Below are positions 51,028 to 51,114 of a DNA stretch of 51,114 bases, piece by piece. Each line of letters starts with the position of its first letter. The stretch's first letter is position 1. The DNA lies in contig JALXAX010000130.1 in assembly GCA_026991755.1 (NCBI GenBank), forward strand, positions 1-51,114. Reading direction: 5' to 3'. Under the pieces are notes generated by a model, which made no database searches, was not told the DNA's origin, and saw only the letters and a program-made list of their open reading frames with translations. The position numbers and the translations under genes are program-made. The DNA is from Thiotrichaceae bacterium. Its GTDB lineage: Bacteria > Pseudomonadota > Gammaproteobacteria > Thiotrichales > Thiotrichaceae.

Positions 51028-51114
51028 CAGGAAGCGGTTAGCCGCTAGGCGCGCCTTGCAGGGAATGGTTGTTCCCTTCACAAAAGACGCAACAACGCGG
51101 ATGACCGCTTCCTG
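51028..51114 (+). repeat. Inverted-repeat element at the window end
   Basis: CAGGAAGCGGT at 51028-51038 and ACCGCTTCCTG at 51104-51114 are perfect inverted copies, with GGGAAT..GTTCCC inside. The right border coincides with the end of the window, so it may be longer. The preceding 50988-51018 is a decayed relative of the hairpin at 45398-45435. Confidence 0.55.

Noticed and set aside
1-51114. tRNA, rRNA or other classical RNA genes
   Set aside because: I looked for GTTCRA-type T-loops with matching acceptor stems and for conserved rRNA, SRP and 6S segments and found none.

Overview
The window looks like a chromosomal segment of a gammaproteobacterium. The order mutL-miaA-hfq-hflX, rpsU followed by yqeY, a GspD/E/F secretion operon, class I nrdAB, efpL, bamE and pheA are all typical of that class. 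A dissimilatory-type ATP sulfurylase, a pyrophosphate-linked phosphofructokinase and a rubrerythrin / Fe-S oxidoreductase / DUF3501 cluster suggest a sulfur-oxidising lineage such as Thiotrichales. That placement is inferred from gene content, not from a search. No rRNA, tRNA, intact IS transposase or CRISPR array is visible.

Layout. 1-2.4 kb: three tandem paralogous exported proteins of the Lcl/DUF1566 type. 2.4-5.5 kb: a repeat-rich stretch with a glutathione S-transferase and a malate:quinone oxidoreductase pseudogene split by a small TA-flanked element. 5.5-20.1 kb: moaA, a sulfotransferase-like gene, gspF-gspE-gspD, efpL, cinA, a YciI-like gene, yajQ, two unknown membrane proteins and PPi-phosphofructokinase. 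20.5-25 kb: a broken AAA/DUF4143 gene, sat, and a DUF3820 / FUN14 / phosphodiesterase run. 25.4-30.1 kb: mutL-miaA-hfq-hflX. 30.1-32.8 kb: two divergent PLP enzymes of sulfur amino-acid metabolism. 33.1-35.8 kb: rubrerythrin, Fe-S oxidoreductase and DUF3501. 36-40.7 kb: nrdA-nrdB behind a promoter with two NrdR-like boxes. 41.1-44.1 kb: an accessory island with a MazEF-type toxin-antitoxin pair, GNAT and Cas6 relics and a fourth DUF1566 gene between 164-bp direct repeats. 44.7-51.1 kb: alkB, a DUF533 gene, pheA, a thioredoxin-HEAT protein, bamE, rpsU, yqeY and hemE.

The most striking large-scale property is the density of small, non-coding, palindromic mobile elements. At least seven families can be defined by terminal inverted repeats, several with clear target duplications (TA, TTAA, or 10 bp). 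They fill most intergenic gaps, have inactivated mqo, shaped the end of cinA and produced false N-terminal extensions on neighbouring reading frames. The two observations I rate highest are the near-identical 164-bp hairpin-chain repeat bracketing the fourth DUF1566 gene, and the MazEF-type promoter, where a perfect 16+4+16 bp palindrome covers both core promoter elements and ends at the antitoxin start codon.
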